Part shown: piece after piece, positions 26,129 through 34,893 of the stretch
Layout of the letters: every line of letters starts with the position of its first letter
Position numbering within the stretch: position 1 is the stretch's first letter
Made by a program: the position numbers and the translations under genes
Assembly (NCBI RefSeq): GCF_963678165.1
Contig: NZ_OY782755.1
Coordinates: forward strand, 496,001-560,000
Source: an uncultured Acetobacteroides sp.
Lineage (GTDB): Bacteria > Bacteroidota > Bacteroidia > Bacteroidales > ZOR0009
Direction of reading: 5' to 3'
DNA length: 64,000 nt
The notes under the pieces: model-generated
Databases searched by the model: none
What the model was told of the DNA's origin: nothing
The model's input: the letters and a program-made list of their open reading frames with translations, nothing else

Positions 26129-26261
26129 CGTCGTTAGCCGTAGTACTATATGCGCAAGGCTCGGCAGAATTTGCAATTGACTACGTCGAACTTCGTTTCC
26201 GTCGAACCTAACTGGCGGTTTAAGACCTCCATCATACGGCAAAACCCGTAAAACCATACGT

Positions 26262-26297
26262 AAGCGCAGCCACCACCACGGCTGCGCTTATTTTTTG
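26262..26297 (+). terminator. Terminator after second RDD gene
   Basis: The stem AAGCGCAGCC/GGCTGCGCTT (26262-26271 with 26280-26289) is followed by ATTTTTTG. It is a near copy of the hairpin at 25284-25320 and lies in the same position relative to its RDD gene. Confidence 0.82.
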
Positions 26298-26424
26298 CTA
26301 CATTTGGTTGCAGTCTGTAGGTTGCCACTGGCATTCAACGTGTGCTGCCATTAAAAGTATTGGGCACTATCTACGATTAGCGATAGTATGATAAGCTTCT
26401 ACACATTCATAAGAACCAAAAGTT

Positions 26425-26616
26425 ATGAGCACATTTAGAAAGCTACTTTGGAGTATTGCAATCCTTGCTTGGATTGCCAACATGGTAATATTAATCATTG
26501 CGTTAACGGATGTCGTTCCTAGTAATCCATTTAAGCAGTACAGTTTTGTTATTGGATTGGGGCTGGTTACTATTACTGGACTAATGCGAATTGAGTATCG
26601 AAGGCAGAATAAGTAG
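26425..26616 (+). CDS. Small two-helix membrane protein
   Basis: The 63-residue protein has two predicted membrane helices (about 8-27 and 38-54) and a basic C-terminus (RIEYRRQNK). No family was recognised. It begins with an ATG and has normal spacing from its neighbours, but its small size leaves some doubt that it is a gene. Confidence 0.5.
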   Translation: MSTFRKLLWSIAILAWIANMVILIIALTDVVPSNPFKQYSFVIGLGLVTITGLMRIEYRRQNK

Positions 26617-26696
26617 AAATAGCTACTGTTTGGTTGAAACTATTGCCTTTTCTGAGCAAAGGGGGGAATTGTATAAAAGGGTAATAATATGCATGA

Positions 26697-27221
26697 ATGA
26701 GGGGACGTTATATCATACTTATTTTCTTGTCTGCTTTATTTGTGAGTAATTTGAGTATTGCTCAGAAACAAAGGGCGCGAAATATTAAAAGAGGTACAAT
26801 AATTTATTATAGCGATATAAATGATTCAACATGTTTTGGCCCATACTACGAGCAGGGGGTGGATTCTTTATTACGCTTTATACATATAAATGGAAGTTCT
26901 TGCCCAATTCGTTCTGGAGAAAGAGAAGCAAAAGCCGTTGTTTATGTGAAATTTGACATTGATAGTAATGGTAATACATCGAATACTAAAATCTTAAGGG
27001 TAGATAGAGTCTATTACGATGAATATGATAAAAGCATAGAGGAATATATCACACGTGATGTTTGGTCTAAAGAGATTGATTATGACTATTGTAGAAATGA
27101 AGCATTTAGGCTGATTCGTTTGCTGAAATTCAAACCCGCAAGAAGAGGTAATGCAAATGTTTACTTTAGCGGTTACGTACTACCTTTACATGTTATATAC
27201 CCAGCAAGTTCACATGATTAG
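26697..27221 (+). CDS. Exported protein with TonB C-terminal-like domain
   Basis: The 174-residue protein has a signal peptide (about 1-22, MRGRYIILIFLSALFVSNLS). The mature part carries a segment resembling the TonB C-terminal fold: KAVVYVKFDIDSNGNTSNTK (about 82-101), then EAFRLIRLLKFKPARRGN (about 139-156). There is no N-terminal membrane anchor or Pro-rich spanner like that of real energy-transducing TonB. It is one of two such orphan domains in the window. The function is unknown; the gene is AT-rich. Confidence 0.65.
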   Translation: MRGRYIILIFLSALFVSNLSIAQKQRARNIKRGTIIYYSDINDSTCFGPYYEQGVDSLLRFIHINGSSCPIRSGEREAKAVVYVKFDIDSNGNTSNTKILRVDRVYYDEYDKSIEEYITRDVWSKEIDYDYCRNEAFRLIRLLKFKPARRGNANVYFSGYVLPLHVIYPASSHD

Positions 27222-27477
27222 TTAACTCCGATTCGCCAGCAGCTTATATCCGTGCCGCACCCTCCTCTTTGCAATCGGCAAGCAAGTGCTTACACTATCG
27301 GTAGACTTTCCAAGGCTATTCGGAGAGAGGGGGATTGGGGGTGAGTCGGATTTGCGGAGCGGTTTGCACCTTTTCCTTGCTTATGTATGCTTAGCCTAAC
27401 AGCTATAACCTACAGCGGCAGTGCTGCCGTCTGGTTTCGCCCTATCTCTTTAGTATTATCCATGCTAAATAAACCCT

Positions 27478-27485
27478 TACCTTTG
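27478..27485 (+). promoter_or_regulatory. Promoter for the HD hydrolase
   Basis: TACCTTTG matches the TAnnTTTG -7 consensus exactly, 26 bases before the start codon at 27511. The remaining 27222-27470 holds no recognisable feature. Confidence 0.48.
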
Positions 27486-27510
27486 CTTACTACTAACGAT
27501 AAGTTGCGAT

Positions 27511-28182
27511 ATGGAAGACATTTTACGATCGGATAGCGATAGCCTTACTGGTAAAACCGCCGAATACGTGCGCGGCTTGCTCGTTGGCGAAGGCTCGGGG
27601 CACGATTGGTGGCACATCTATAGGGTTTGGAAGATGTCGGTTCGTATTGCCCAAGAGGAAAACGCCAACCTGCTGGTGGTGGAGCTTGCCGCCCTGCTGC
27701 ACGACATCGCCGACTGGAAGTTCCATGATGGCGACGAGGAGGTGGGCCCTGCAAAAGCGCGGGCATGGCTCCAGAGCCTGATGGCGGACGAGGACGTTAT
27801 CGCGCATGTTTGCCAGATAGTACGCGATATCTCGTACAAGGGTGCGGGTGTTGCCACTCCTATGCCTACCATTGAGGGGCAGGTGGTGCAGGATGCCGAT
27901 AGGCTCGATGCCGTTGGTGCCATTGGCATTGCGCGGACGTTCGCCTACGGCGGTAGCAAGGCGCGCGCAATGTACGATCCCGAGCAGAATCCGGTGCTAC
28001 ACCAGTCGTTCGAGCAGTATAAGAAGGGCAATGGCAGCACCATCAACCACTTTTACGAGAAGCTGCTGCTGCTTAAGGAGCGAATGAATACCGCAACCGC
28101 AAAAAGGTTGGCGCAGCACCGTCATCGGGTGATGGAGGAGTTTCTAGATGAGTTCTACCTGGAGTGGGAGGGCGAGAAGTAA
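27511..28182 (+). CDS. HD-domain metal-dependent phosphohydrolase
   Basis: The 223-residue cytoplasmic protein has the HD superfamily metal ligands in order: GHDWWHIYRVWK (His at about 30 and 34), AALLHDIADWK (HD at about 68-69) and VQDADRLDAVGAIGIART (Asp at about 131). It resembles the YedJ-like group of small HD hydrolases, whose substrates are not well defined; many HD proteins act on nucleotides. The gene stands alone, behind its own promoter. Confidence 0.9.
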   Translation: MEDILRSDSDSLTGKTAEYVRGLLVGEGSGHDWWHIYRVWKMSVRIAQEENANLLVVELAALLHDIADWKFHDGDEEVGPAKARAWLQSLMADEDVIAHVCQIVRDISYKGAGVATPMPTIEGQVVQDADRLDAVGAIGIARTFAYGGSKARAMYDPEQNPVLHQSFEQYKKGNGSTINHFYEKLLLLKERMNTATAKRLAQHRHRVMEEFLDEFYLEWEGEK

Positions 28183-28307
28183 AGGGCATTTCTGCAAAAT
28201 ATGCGGCTACTGATACAGAAGCCGATGTTGTTGAACGCCGTTTTTCTATAGACCATAACGCCACGATTGTCTTTAGTTTGATTGGAGGCGTAATCGTGGC
28301 AGCATAT

Positions 28308-28553
28308 CCTCCCGCTTAGGCGGGAGGTAGGGGTGGTAAGAACGCTAAGTGTGGATAAAGTATTGATTTTAATGAGCAAACTTACCCACTGCTCATGAAT
28401 TTCGCCTTTAGCCAATGGTACAACTTAATTTCGAAGGTTGTCCCCCGCTGGCGGGGGGTAGGGGGTGGATTTTCGATCGTGTATTGTCAATAAAAGCATC
28501 GCATTTTTGCCATTGACGTATATTCTCCACCTCCTGCCCCCGCCAGCTGGGGA
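28308..28553. repeat. Three copies of a GC-rich palindromic repeat
   Basis: The copies are at about 28308-28336 (CCTCCCGC-TTA-GGCGGGAGG then TAGGGGTGG), 28441-28470 (CCCCCGCTGGCGGGGGG then TAGGGGGTGG) and 28525-28553 (reverse orientation). They belong to a dispersed family also found near 20.9, 41.4, 41.6, 46.8 and 58.4 kb. The region 28183-28688 contains no gene. Confidence 0.75.
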
Positions 28554-28628
28554 TACGCCTTGACATGAAATTCCTGCTATGCGAAGATGGCTTACGCTTT
28601 CTTTATAGTAGCAACACCTCTAACGCAA

Positions 28629-28654
28629 GCAAGCAGCCCTAAAAGGCTGCTTGC
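28629..28654 (-). terminator. Hairpin after the hexosaminidase gene
   Basis: The 10-bp perfect stem GCAAGCAGCC/GGCTGCTTGC has a 6-base loop and lies 35 bases beyond the stop of the minus-strand GH20 gene. No clear T-run follows, so termination is probable rather than certain. Confidence 0.6.
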
Positions 28655-28688
28655 TGCACTACTATATTGGGTGGATGGTGGTGCTATA

Positions 28689-31268
28689 CTACCACAGCAT
28701 CAAATCCTGCACGGCAATAAACGGGTCGGGCTGCTTGCCAACGGCTCTTACGCGGATGCTCTTCACCTTTTTGCCGATGGTAGCGCTGGCAATACCGTAG
28801 GTAAAGCCCGAAACCTTGGTAAAGTCGGCTCCATTTTCCGATATTTCTAGGATTCCATCGGTGAGGATGTAGCGCGATATTGGTGGAATCCCGGTGCGCA
28901 CCTCCAGCTTGCTTATAAACGTTGGCTCCTTGAGCACGAAGGTCAGGTAGTCGCCATCTTTTGCTGCTTCGGCAGCGGTAAAGCTGGTGCTTCTGTTCCA
29001 ATCGGTAAGGTTGGCCAGCGAGCTTTTGCCCTCGTCTACCTTAAGGCTGGTGCTCGCGCTGATCTCAGGTTCGGTATACTCGCTTTTTCGGAGGATGAAG
29101 CTGCCCTGGCTATCGGCGCTATCCTTTGCATGTACCTCTATTCTTAGCTTGTAGCTGCCTTGACTGCTGAATTTGTCGATGGCAAAGTGGTAGTAAGGTC
29201 GTCCATTTCGGCCTCCAGCAGTGGATAGATGGGTATCCGAGGCTATCGTCTCGTTGTTTTGGATGATGGCGGCATTGCGTACCTCTATCGCTTTGGCCCC
29301 CTTTGTTGGTCGAAGTTCCAGCTGCCAGTAGTCGTTGCCGTAGAGCACATCGGTAATGGAGTACTCTAAGGTCTTCCATTCGGTGCCTATGGTCGATGCA
29401 TCCCACGATGCAAAAGGTTGAGGTTCGGCTCCAGCAGCGGTGTTGCTCTGTAGGGTATCGTTGAAGTAAACCTTTGTGCGAAGCAATTCGGGGGTCGAGC
29501 AGCCGAAAGGTCGGCTGTACAGCGGCGATGCGCTAGTTGGATCGCTTCCATCGGTGGTGTAGAGAATCGTTGCACCTGCATAGGGTTCGGCAACCGCTAC
29601 CACTCCTTTGGCGAATGTCGCTGATGCCGGTGGAACGCGGAACTTGATGCCCATATTTGCCAGACGTTCGAAGTGGTAGCTGGTAATTCTTTGGTTGAAG
29701 TCTGTCCATTGGCGCTGCGCCTGTGGTGTCCAGCCCACCTCGGCAATGGCGCAGATGCGTGGATACGACTGGTACTCCACGTAGCGTACGGGCTGATCGA
29801 GGTATTCCGACCAAAGCGCCGCTTGAACGCCAAAGATGCGGCTGTTCTCTTCGGCCGATAGCTGCTGGTTATTGAGCGGATCGAAGGAGTAAACCCTTTC
29901 GAGGTTGACAATCCCAGCCCACCAGTGTCCGCGTTCGCCGCGCGCCTGCGCCATGTCGAAGTAGCAGTACGATCCGGGGAGCATCACCACCGGATGGCCC
30001 TTCTGTGCCGCTTCGATGCCAGCTTTTACGCCCGTCCAGGCCAACACGCCCGTTTCGCTATCCAGTTTTCCGCCCTCCAAAATCTCGTTCCAGCCCAGCA
30101 TCTTCTTGCCCTTTTGGGTGATGATGGCCTGAATACGCCTGATGAAGTAGTTTTGGATCTGATCAACAGAGGTCATGCCCTTCTCCCTCATCAGCTGCTG
30201 ATCTCTTGGGCAGCTGCTCCAGTAGTTTTTGTTAACCTCGTCGCCGCCAATGTGGATGTAGGCGAATGGGAATAGCCTTGCCACCTCGCCGAAGATGTCG
30301 TCGAGCATCCTAAAGTTCTCCTCGCGTCCGGCGCACCACACGTTTTGCTTTTCGCCCTGCACGCTCAGGCTGGTATCGCTCGTTTGGCAGAGCGCCTCGG
30401 GGTACGACGCGGTTACTGCGCGGCTATGCCCGGGGATATCTATCTCTGGAAGGATGTTAACGTGGCGTTCGGCTGCGTACCGAACGATCTCCTTGATCTC
30501 CTTTTGGGTGTAGTAGCCGCCATATCGGTTGTTGCCCGAGCCAAAAGCGGGTTGCAGCACCTCGTTTGGTCCGCGCCATGCGCCCTTCTGGGTTAGCAGC
30601 GGGTACTTCTTTATTTCGATTCTCCAACCCTGATCGTCGGTAAGGTGCCAGTGGAAGATGTTGATCTTATGTACCGCCAGCCAGTCGATGTACTGCTTCA
30701 CAACCTTGGCGCTAAAGAACTGGCGCGAGCAGTCGAGCATCATACCACGCCATCCGAATCGGGGATAGTCCTTGATATCGGCTTGACCAACGGTCCATGC
30801 AATGCTATTTTGCTTGGTGTCTTGGTAAATCTGTGCGGGCAGCAGCTGGCGAAGCGTCTGCATGCCCCAGTATAGCCCCGCAGCGTCGGCTCCGGTGATG
30901 GAGATCCCCCTGCTATCGGCGTGGAGAAGGTACCCTTCGGCAGGAAGCTCAGCTCTCTTGTCGATGCTAAGGCGAATGCTGTTGCTTTCTCCCTTCCTGG
31001 CTAGCTTCAGCGGGTAGCCCGTTGCCGGATTAAGCATTTGTTGCAGCTTTCTTGCCTCCCTCTTTGTCTCTTTTGTGCAGAAGATGGTCGTTTTTTCGTT
31101 GATGGTAAACGATTCGGTTCCGTACGTTGCCGATACGGGCAGCGGAACAAGCGCTTTGTGCGGCTGAGCCTTTAGTGAACCTCCCGCAACGAGCATTGCG
31201 GTACAGATACCTGCAAATGCGCTCCATCGTTTAAGTGAAGTACAGAAGCTCTCTTGGTTTTTTCTCAT
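28689..31268 (-). CDS. Exported beta-N-acetylhexosaminidase, GH20
   Basis: The 859-residue protein has an N-terminal export signal (hydrophobic stretch about 15-33). A GH20b-type domain (about 40-150) precedes the catalytic GH20 barrel (about 155-510), with FHWHLTDDQGWR and the catalytic Asp-Glu pair in HIGGDEVNKNYW (about 342-353). C-terminal beta-rich modules follow: a chitobiase-like region with ILYTTDGSDPTSASPLYSRP, then a discoidin-like domain near the end. It releases terminal GlcNAc or GalNAc from glycans in the periplasm or at the cell surface. It stands alone, not in a polysaccharide utilisation locus. Confidence 0.93.
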   Translation of the reverse strand: MRKNQESFCTSLKRWSAFAGICTAMLVAGGSLKAQPHKALVPLPVSATYGTESFTINEKTTIFCTKETKREARKLQQMLNPATGYPLKLARKGESNSIRLSIDKRAELPAEGYLLHADSRGISITGADAAGLYWGMQTLRQLLPAQIYQDTKQNSIAWTVGQADIKDYPRFGWRGMMLDCSRQFFSAKVVKQYIDWLAVHKINIFHWHLTDDQGWRIEIKKYPLLTQKGAWRGPNEVLQPAFGSGNNRYGGYYTQKEIKEIVRYAAERHVNILPEIDIPGHSRAVTASYPEALCQTSDTSLSVQGEKQNVWCAGREENFRMLDDIFGEVARLFPFAYIHIGGDEVNKNYWSSCPRDQQLMREKGMTSVDQIQNYFIRRIQAIITQKGKKMLGWNEILEGGKLDSETGVLAWTGVKAGIEAAQKGHPVVMLPGSYCYFDMAQARGERGHWWAGIVNLERVYSFDPLNNQQLSAEENSRIFGVQAALWSEYLDQPVRYVEYQSYPRICAIAEVGWTPQAQRQWTDFNQRITSYHFERLANMGIKFRVPPASATFAKGVVAVAEPYAGATILYTTDGSDPTSASPLYSRPFGCSTPELLRTKVYFNDTLQSNTAAGAEPQPFASWDASTIGTEWKTLEYSITDVLYGNDYWQLELRPTKGAKAIEVRNAAIIQNNETIASDTHLSTAGGRNGRPYYHFAIDKFSSQGSYKLRIEVHAKDSADSQGSFILRKSEYTEPEISASTSLKVDEGKSSLANLTDWNRSTSFTAAEAAKDGDYLTFVLKEPTFISKLEVRTGIPPISRYILTDGILEISENGADFTKVSGFTYGIASATIGKKVKSIRVRAVGKQPDPFIAVQDLMLW

Positions 31269-31321
31269 GGTGGTTGCAAAATGGTGTTAGATTGGATGGC
31301 AATTTAGCAAATGAACTACAA

Positions 31322-31329
31322 CAAAACTA
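31322..31329 (-). promoter_or_regulatory. Possible promoter for the GH20 gene
   Basis: The minus strand reads TAGTTTTG, an exact TAnnTTTG element, about 53 bases before the start codon, so the leader would be longer than usual here. Confidence 0.35.
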
Positions 31330-31885
31330 CGCGTTGGCTGGTAGTGGCAGGGCTTTGTTGTGTTCGCCATAAAGTTTTGAAGGGTGGTGCGTAGTTTTCT
31401 TCTGCTCCTATGATGAAATTCTGGAGCTGCGCATACTATGCCAGCGTTTTTTTGGAGAAATAGGCCATCGATGTGGTGTCGTGCAGCGGTTTCTCTATGG
31501 ATTTGGCCGCTGTTGTGTGGTTTAATTCCTTCTATACCAGTGATAAATCTCGCTTAATTCGAGATGTGTAGGGAGATGCTTTCATCAACATCGTTGAGGT
31601 GTGTAACGTATGCGATGGTTGAATATTAGAGCAAAGTGAAATTATTCTACACCTTTTACTGTCGGAAAATGTAGATCTTTGTAGTGTAAAAATTTAAGTG
31701 TTGGTTTTAGGAAGAATACAGAGGGAATGTATTTTTTAAGGGAATCCTTTAAATTGGAATTTTTGAAGGAGCTTTCTGCACATTTGGGCTGAAGCAAAGT
31801 GCAGGTGTTAATTTGAGAAGAGAGAGGTGTTATCTACTTATTGATAGCACCTCTCTCTCTATTTTGTGTGTTTCAAAAGAAAAAT
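31330..31885. other. Gene-free region ending in a hairpin
   Basis: No gene or RNA was recognised in 31330-31820. At 31821-31856 a 14-bp stem (one G-T pair, 8-base loop) of GAGAGAGGTG type lies 30 bases beyond the stop of the minus-strand gene at 31886. It is a likely 3'-end hairpin for that gene. Confidence 0.6.
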
Positions 31886-32257
31886 CTAGTCAAGCTCATT
31901 GAGCATCCTCATCAGAAATATCTTGAACTCTAGGTTAACCATTACCTTATAGGTGCGGTAGGCATTTATTAGGAACGCGAAAGCAAAAACAATTAGTACG
32001 CTCAGCTTATTTAGATCGATAAAGATATCAACGTCCAGCACCTTTAGCAGCACAAGCCCGCAAAGCAGCAGTAGGAATATCTTCGCAAGGATAGACGAGA
32101 GCTTGTAAACAATTTTTACGGTCGAAAGGGTCTCCTCCAACGTGATGATGTCGCTACTCTTTGCTCCTTTAAAGTAGTGTCGTCCCCATCGGCTACTAAA
32201 CTCGCGGTCGATAGTTGCAATTTTCTTCTCAATCTCTGTTTTGTTGCTTTTATCCAT
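31886..32257 (-). CDS. Small membrane protein with N-terminal charged helix
   Basis: The protein is 123 residues from the ATG at 32257 (MDKSNKTEIEKKIATIDREF). The frame continues upstream to a TTG at 32317, which is a less likely start. A charged, helical N-terminus (about 1-50) is followed by two membrane helices (about 52-72 and 79-97) and a short cytoplasmic tail. No family was recognised. It lies 74 bases downstream of the PagL-like gene on the same strand and could be cotranscribed with it. Confidence 0.6.
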   Translation of the reverse strand: MDKSNKTEIEKKIATIDREFSSRWGRHYFKGAKSSDIITLEETLSTVKIVYKLSSILAKIFLLLLCGLVLLKVLDVDIFIDLNKLSVLIVFAFAFLINAYRTYKVMVNLEFKIFLMRMLNELD

Positions 32258-32331
32258 GGTCTGATAGCGGTAATCCCGCCTGTCAATAAATATACAATGG
32301 ATTATTCGGAGAGTCAACTAAGGATGATGTG

Positions 32332-33543
32332 TTACCTGAATAGGGAATAGTAGTTGAACGTGTATCCTATCCCAAGGAAAACACAGTTTGCTTTGTTCTT
32401 TGGGGTGATCTGAATACCGAAAGAGGCATTTATCCCTCGGTATACGTACGACTTTAAGCCGAGATTTAGTCGAGAGAAGCTGTTGCTGCTTAGCTGTGGC
32501 GTGAGTATATAGCCGTAATCTATCACCCCGTTAACGTACCCCATCGGAAGTTCAACCTTTCCAAATACTCCTGCTGCGAATCTTTCGCGCGAGCTAGAGG
32601 GCTCGTAGCTGTTGACGATCGTTGCCGTTTCCTCATTTATTGTGCGGGTGGCGGTGACGTTGCTACTTTCATCGTAGATGAGGTGCACTCCAACCCCCAT
32701 TCTAAGGTAGCGGCTGCGTACGTACATGGCGTAGGTGCTTAGATCTACCGCCTTAAACGAGTGGTTGAGTATCACGGTGGAGTTGGAGTTCTCTACATCT
32801 CCAAGAATTTGGCGCGATGAGCAGCTGATCCCTAGGTCGTACTCTACATGCGGCTTAACTTTTCTTGCTGCTTTGGAGTGTTTATCGAGTTGGAGGCGAT
32901 CTTTAAAGGTTACCATCAAATCTGCAAACCCACCAAGGGTATTCAATCCTGCGTTGGGTAACCGGTATGCACCGTCGGAAAAGTGGGAGTATGTGGCACC
33001 CGCTCGTATTTGCAGGTAGTTGTTGATCCTATACTTAAGGAAGATGTCCAAGCCGGCGTGGTAGTTATTCTTTGCGCCAATAATTCTGTTCTCGTGGTTT
33101 GTGTTCGAATCGTATGGATTCCATCCAAAAGAGGTCCCCAGTTTAGCCTCCGCGCTTAGCGTTAGTTCATCGCTAAGTTGATATATGTTTAACCCGTATA
33201 TTATATAGATGGAAGCGGGGTCTCCAAGCAATTCTGATTTATGAAAGAAGGGCTTGTACACGCCAATCCCGAAGTATGGTTTGCCAAAGAGCGTATCTAT
33301 TAAAGTATTGCGGTTCGAGGTGAAGAGTAAGCTTGCCGAAATGGACTGAAAAGCGGGGAAAGTAATGTTGTATTTCCTTGCAGTCCGTGGTCTAAACACA
33401 TATCCGTCTCCTGCTCCAATGGTTGTTGCAAAAGGAGTCCAGTAAATCCATCTTGTGCTATCGGGTTTCTCTGCTTTTGCCGATAAATCAATGGAAAGCA
33501 AAGGAATTAGCATAACCAATATCAACAAGTTTCTTCTCATCAA
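32332..33543 (-). CDS. Outer-membrane beta-barrel, PagL-like acyloxyacyl hydrolase
   Basis: The 403-residue protein has a signal peptide (about 1-23) and an aromatic-terminated C-terminus (YTFNYYSLFR) typical of outer-membrane barrels. The segment YSHFSDGAYRLPNAGLNTLG (about 186-205) resembles the PagL catalytic region, with the His-x-Ser pair and the following asparagine. PagL removes an acyl chain from lipid A at the outer membrane. Bacteroidota members are long, as here. Activity is inferred from that segment alone, and the catalytic glutamate was not identified. Confidence 0.62.
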   Translation of the reverse strand: MMRRNLLILVMLIPLLSIDLSAKAEKPDSTRWIYWTPFATTIGAGDGYVFRPRTARKYNITFPAFQSISASLLFTSNRNTLIDTLFGKPYFGIGVYKPFFHKSELLGDPASIYIIYGLNIYQLSDELTLSAEAKLGTSFGWNPYDSNTNHENRIIGAKNNYHAGLDIFLKYRINNYLQIRAGATYSHFSDGAYRLPNAGLNTLGGFADLMVTFKDRLQLDKHSKAARKVKPHVEYDLGISCSSRQILGDVENSNSTVILNHSFKAVDLSTYAMYVRSRYLRMGVGVHLIYDESSNVTATRTINEETATIVNSYEPSSSRERFAAGVFGKVELPMGYVNGVIDYGYILTPQLSSNSFSRLNLGLKSYVYRGINASFGIQITPKNKANCVFLGIGYTFNYYSLFR

Positions 33544-33736
33544 TACAAATTTGGTTGAAGAAAACGGGGAATAGATTGATCTCGTACAATTTATATAACA
33601 GATCTTTTTGTTCGTTTAGTCTTTTAATGTAGGATTATTTTCATCTCATTTCGAAATCTCAACCTACTTTTTGGTGGTGTCTCTGTTAATAAGCCTGATG
33701 GTTAGCTGTCTGTCGATGGTGGAAACTATTTATTTA

Positions 33737-33744
33737 TACCTTTG
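33737..33744 (+). promoter_or_regulatory. Promoter for the YhcC-like gene
   Basis: TACCTTTG matches the TAnnTTTG -7 consensus exactly, 22 bases before the start codon at 33766. Confidence 0.5.
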
Positions 33745-33765
33745 CCCACTCTTTTATAGCTAAGA

Positions 33766-34743
33766 ATGAACCAACAGCAGATATTTCCTTGGGGCGATAG
33801 TCGGCGCTTCAACTCCTACTCGCGATACTTTAAGAGCACCTTTGGCGAGCGCATCCAAAAGCTTACCATTGATGCGGGCTTTACCTGTCCTAATCGCGAC
33901 GGCAAGGTTGCTCGCGGTGGGTGTACCTTTTGTTTGAACGATGCCTTTAATCCGTCGTACTGTACACCGGAGAAGAGCATAAGGCAGCAATTGGAGGAGG
34001 GAATTGAATTTCACGTTAAGCGCTACCAAAAGGCTAGTCGTTACCTAGCCTACTTTCAGGCTTACTCCAATACCTATGCGTCGCTTGAAAAGCTTAAGGA
34101 GGTATACAGCCAAGCTTTCGAACTGCCCGAGGTTGTTGGTGTCGTTGTAGGAACGCGCCCCGATTGTGTGGACGAGGAAAAGCTGGACTTCTTTGCAGAA
34201 CTCTCGAAGGAGAAGTACGTTGCCATCGAGTACGGTATCGAAAGCTGCTACAACAATACGTTGGCGAGTGTCAACCGTGGTCATACCTACGAGGATGCTA
34301 TATGGGCTATTGAGCAAACTGCCAAGCGGCACATTAAGGTGGGTGCGCACATGATGTTCGGATTCCCTGGTGAGACGCGCGAGCAGATGCTGGCGCAGGC
34401 TGAGATGCTCTCGAAGCTGCCGCTTAATACCATTAAATTTCATCAGCTACAGATATTTAAGGGTACATACATGGCTAAGGAGTACGAGCAGAACCCTGAA
34501 CAGTTTCGCTTCTTTGGTCTACAGGAGTATATCGACTTTTTTGTGGAGTTTCTCGAGCGCCTGAACCCTCGCTTTGTGGTTGAGCGCTTTGCCGGCGAGG
34601 TTCCTCCACGCTTTCAGGCTGGCCCTGGGTGGGGCTTGGTGCGCAACGAGCAGCTGGTTTCGATGCTCGACAAGCGATTGGCTGAACTGAATACCTGGCA
34701 GGGGAGACTGTTTGTGGAAACTGAACGGAAGCAGGAGGCTTAG
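33766..34743 (+). CDS. TIGR01212-family radical SAM protein (YhcC-like)
   Basis: The 325-residue cytoplasmic protein has the cysteine cluster of this family near residue 41 (TCPNRDGKVARGGCTFC). Other family segments are YFQAYSNTYA (about 95-104), VGTRPDCV and EYGIESCYNNTLASVNRGHT. It resembles E. coli YhcC and B. subtilis YtqA, whose reactions are not settled. The cluster should bind a 4Fe-4S centre and S-adenosylmethionine. It is monocistronic, with a promoter upstream and a bidirectional terminator downstream. Confidence 0.92.
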   Translation: MNQQQIFPWGDSRRFNSYSRYFKSTFGERIQKLTIDAGFTCPNRDGKVARGGCTFCLNDAFNPSYCTPEKSIRQQLEEGIEFHVKRYQKASRYLAYFQAYSNTYASLEKLKEVYSQAFELPEVVGVVVGTRPDCVDEEKLDFFAELSKEKYVAIEYGIESCYNNTLASVNRGHTYEDAIWAIEQTAKRHIKVGAHMMFGFPGETREQMLAQAEMLSKLPLNTIKFHQLQIFKGTYMAKEYEQNPEQFRFFGLQEYIDFFVEFLERLNPRFVVERFAGEVPPRFQAGPGWGLVRNEQLVSMLDKRLAELNTWQGRLFVETERKQEA

Positions 34744-34830
34744 CTGCCTGTTTCATTCTTCTATTTCTATACAATAGGAAAGGAATCGGTTCTGGAAGAC
34801 TAGGTAAGCAATTAGACTTTGCGAAAAAGG

Positions 34831-34870
34831 AGCAAGAGCAGCATCTGTTGTAGGATGTTGCTCTTGCTTT
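34831..34870. terminator. Bidirectional terminator between convergent genes
   Basis: The 15-bp stem AGCAAGAGCAGCATC (34831-34845) pairs with 34854-34868 (one G-T pair), with AAAAA before it and TTTTAT after it. It serves the YhcC-like gene (+) and the C69 peptidase gene (-). Confidence 0.85.
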
Positions 34871-34893
34871 TATATCTTTTGTTGGCTGTAGGC

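Noticed and set aside
31269-31885. Possible structured RNA in a 617-base gap
   Set aside because: Apart from one 3'-end hairpin no RNA family signature (RNase P, tmRNA, SRP, 6S, riboswitch) was recognised.
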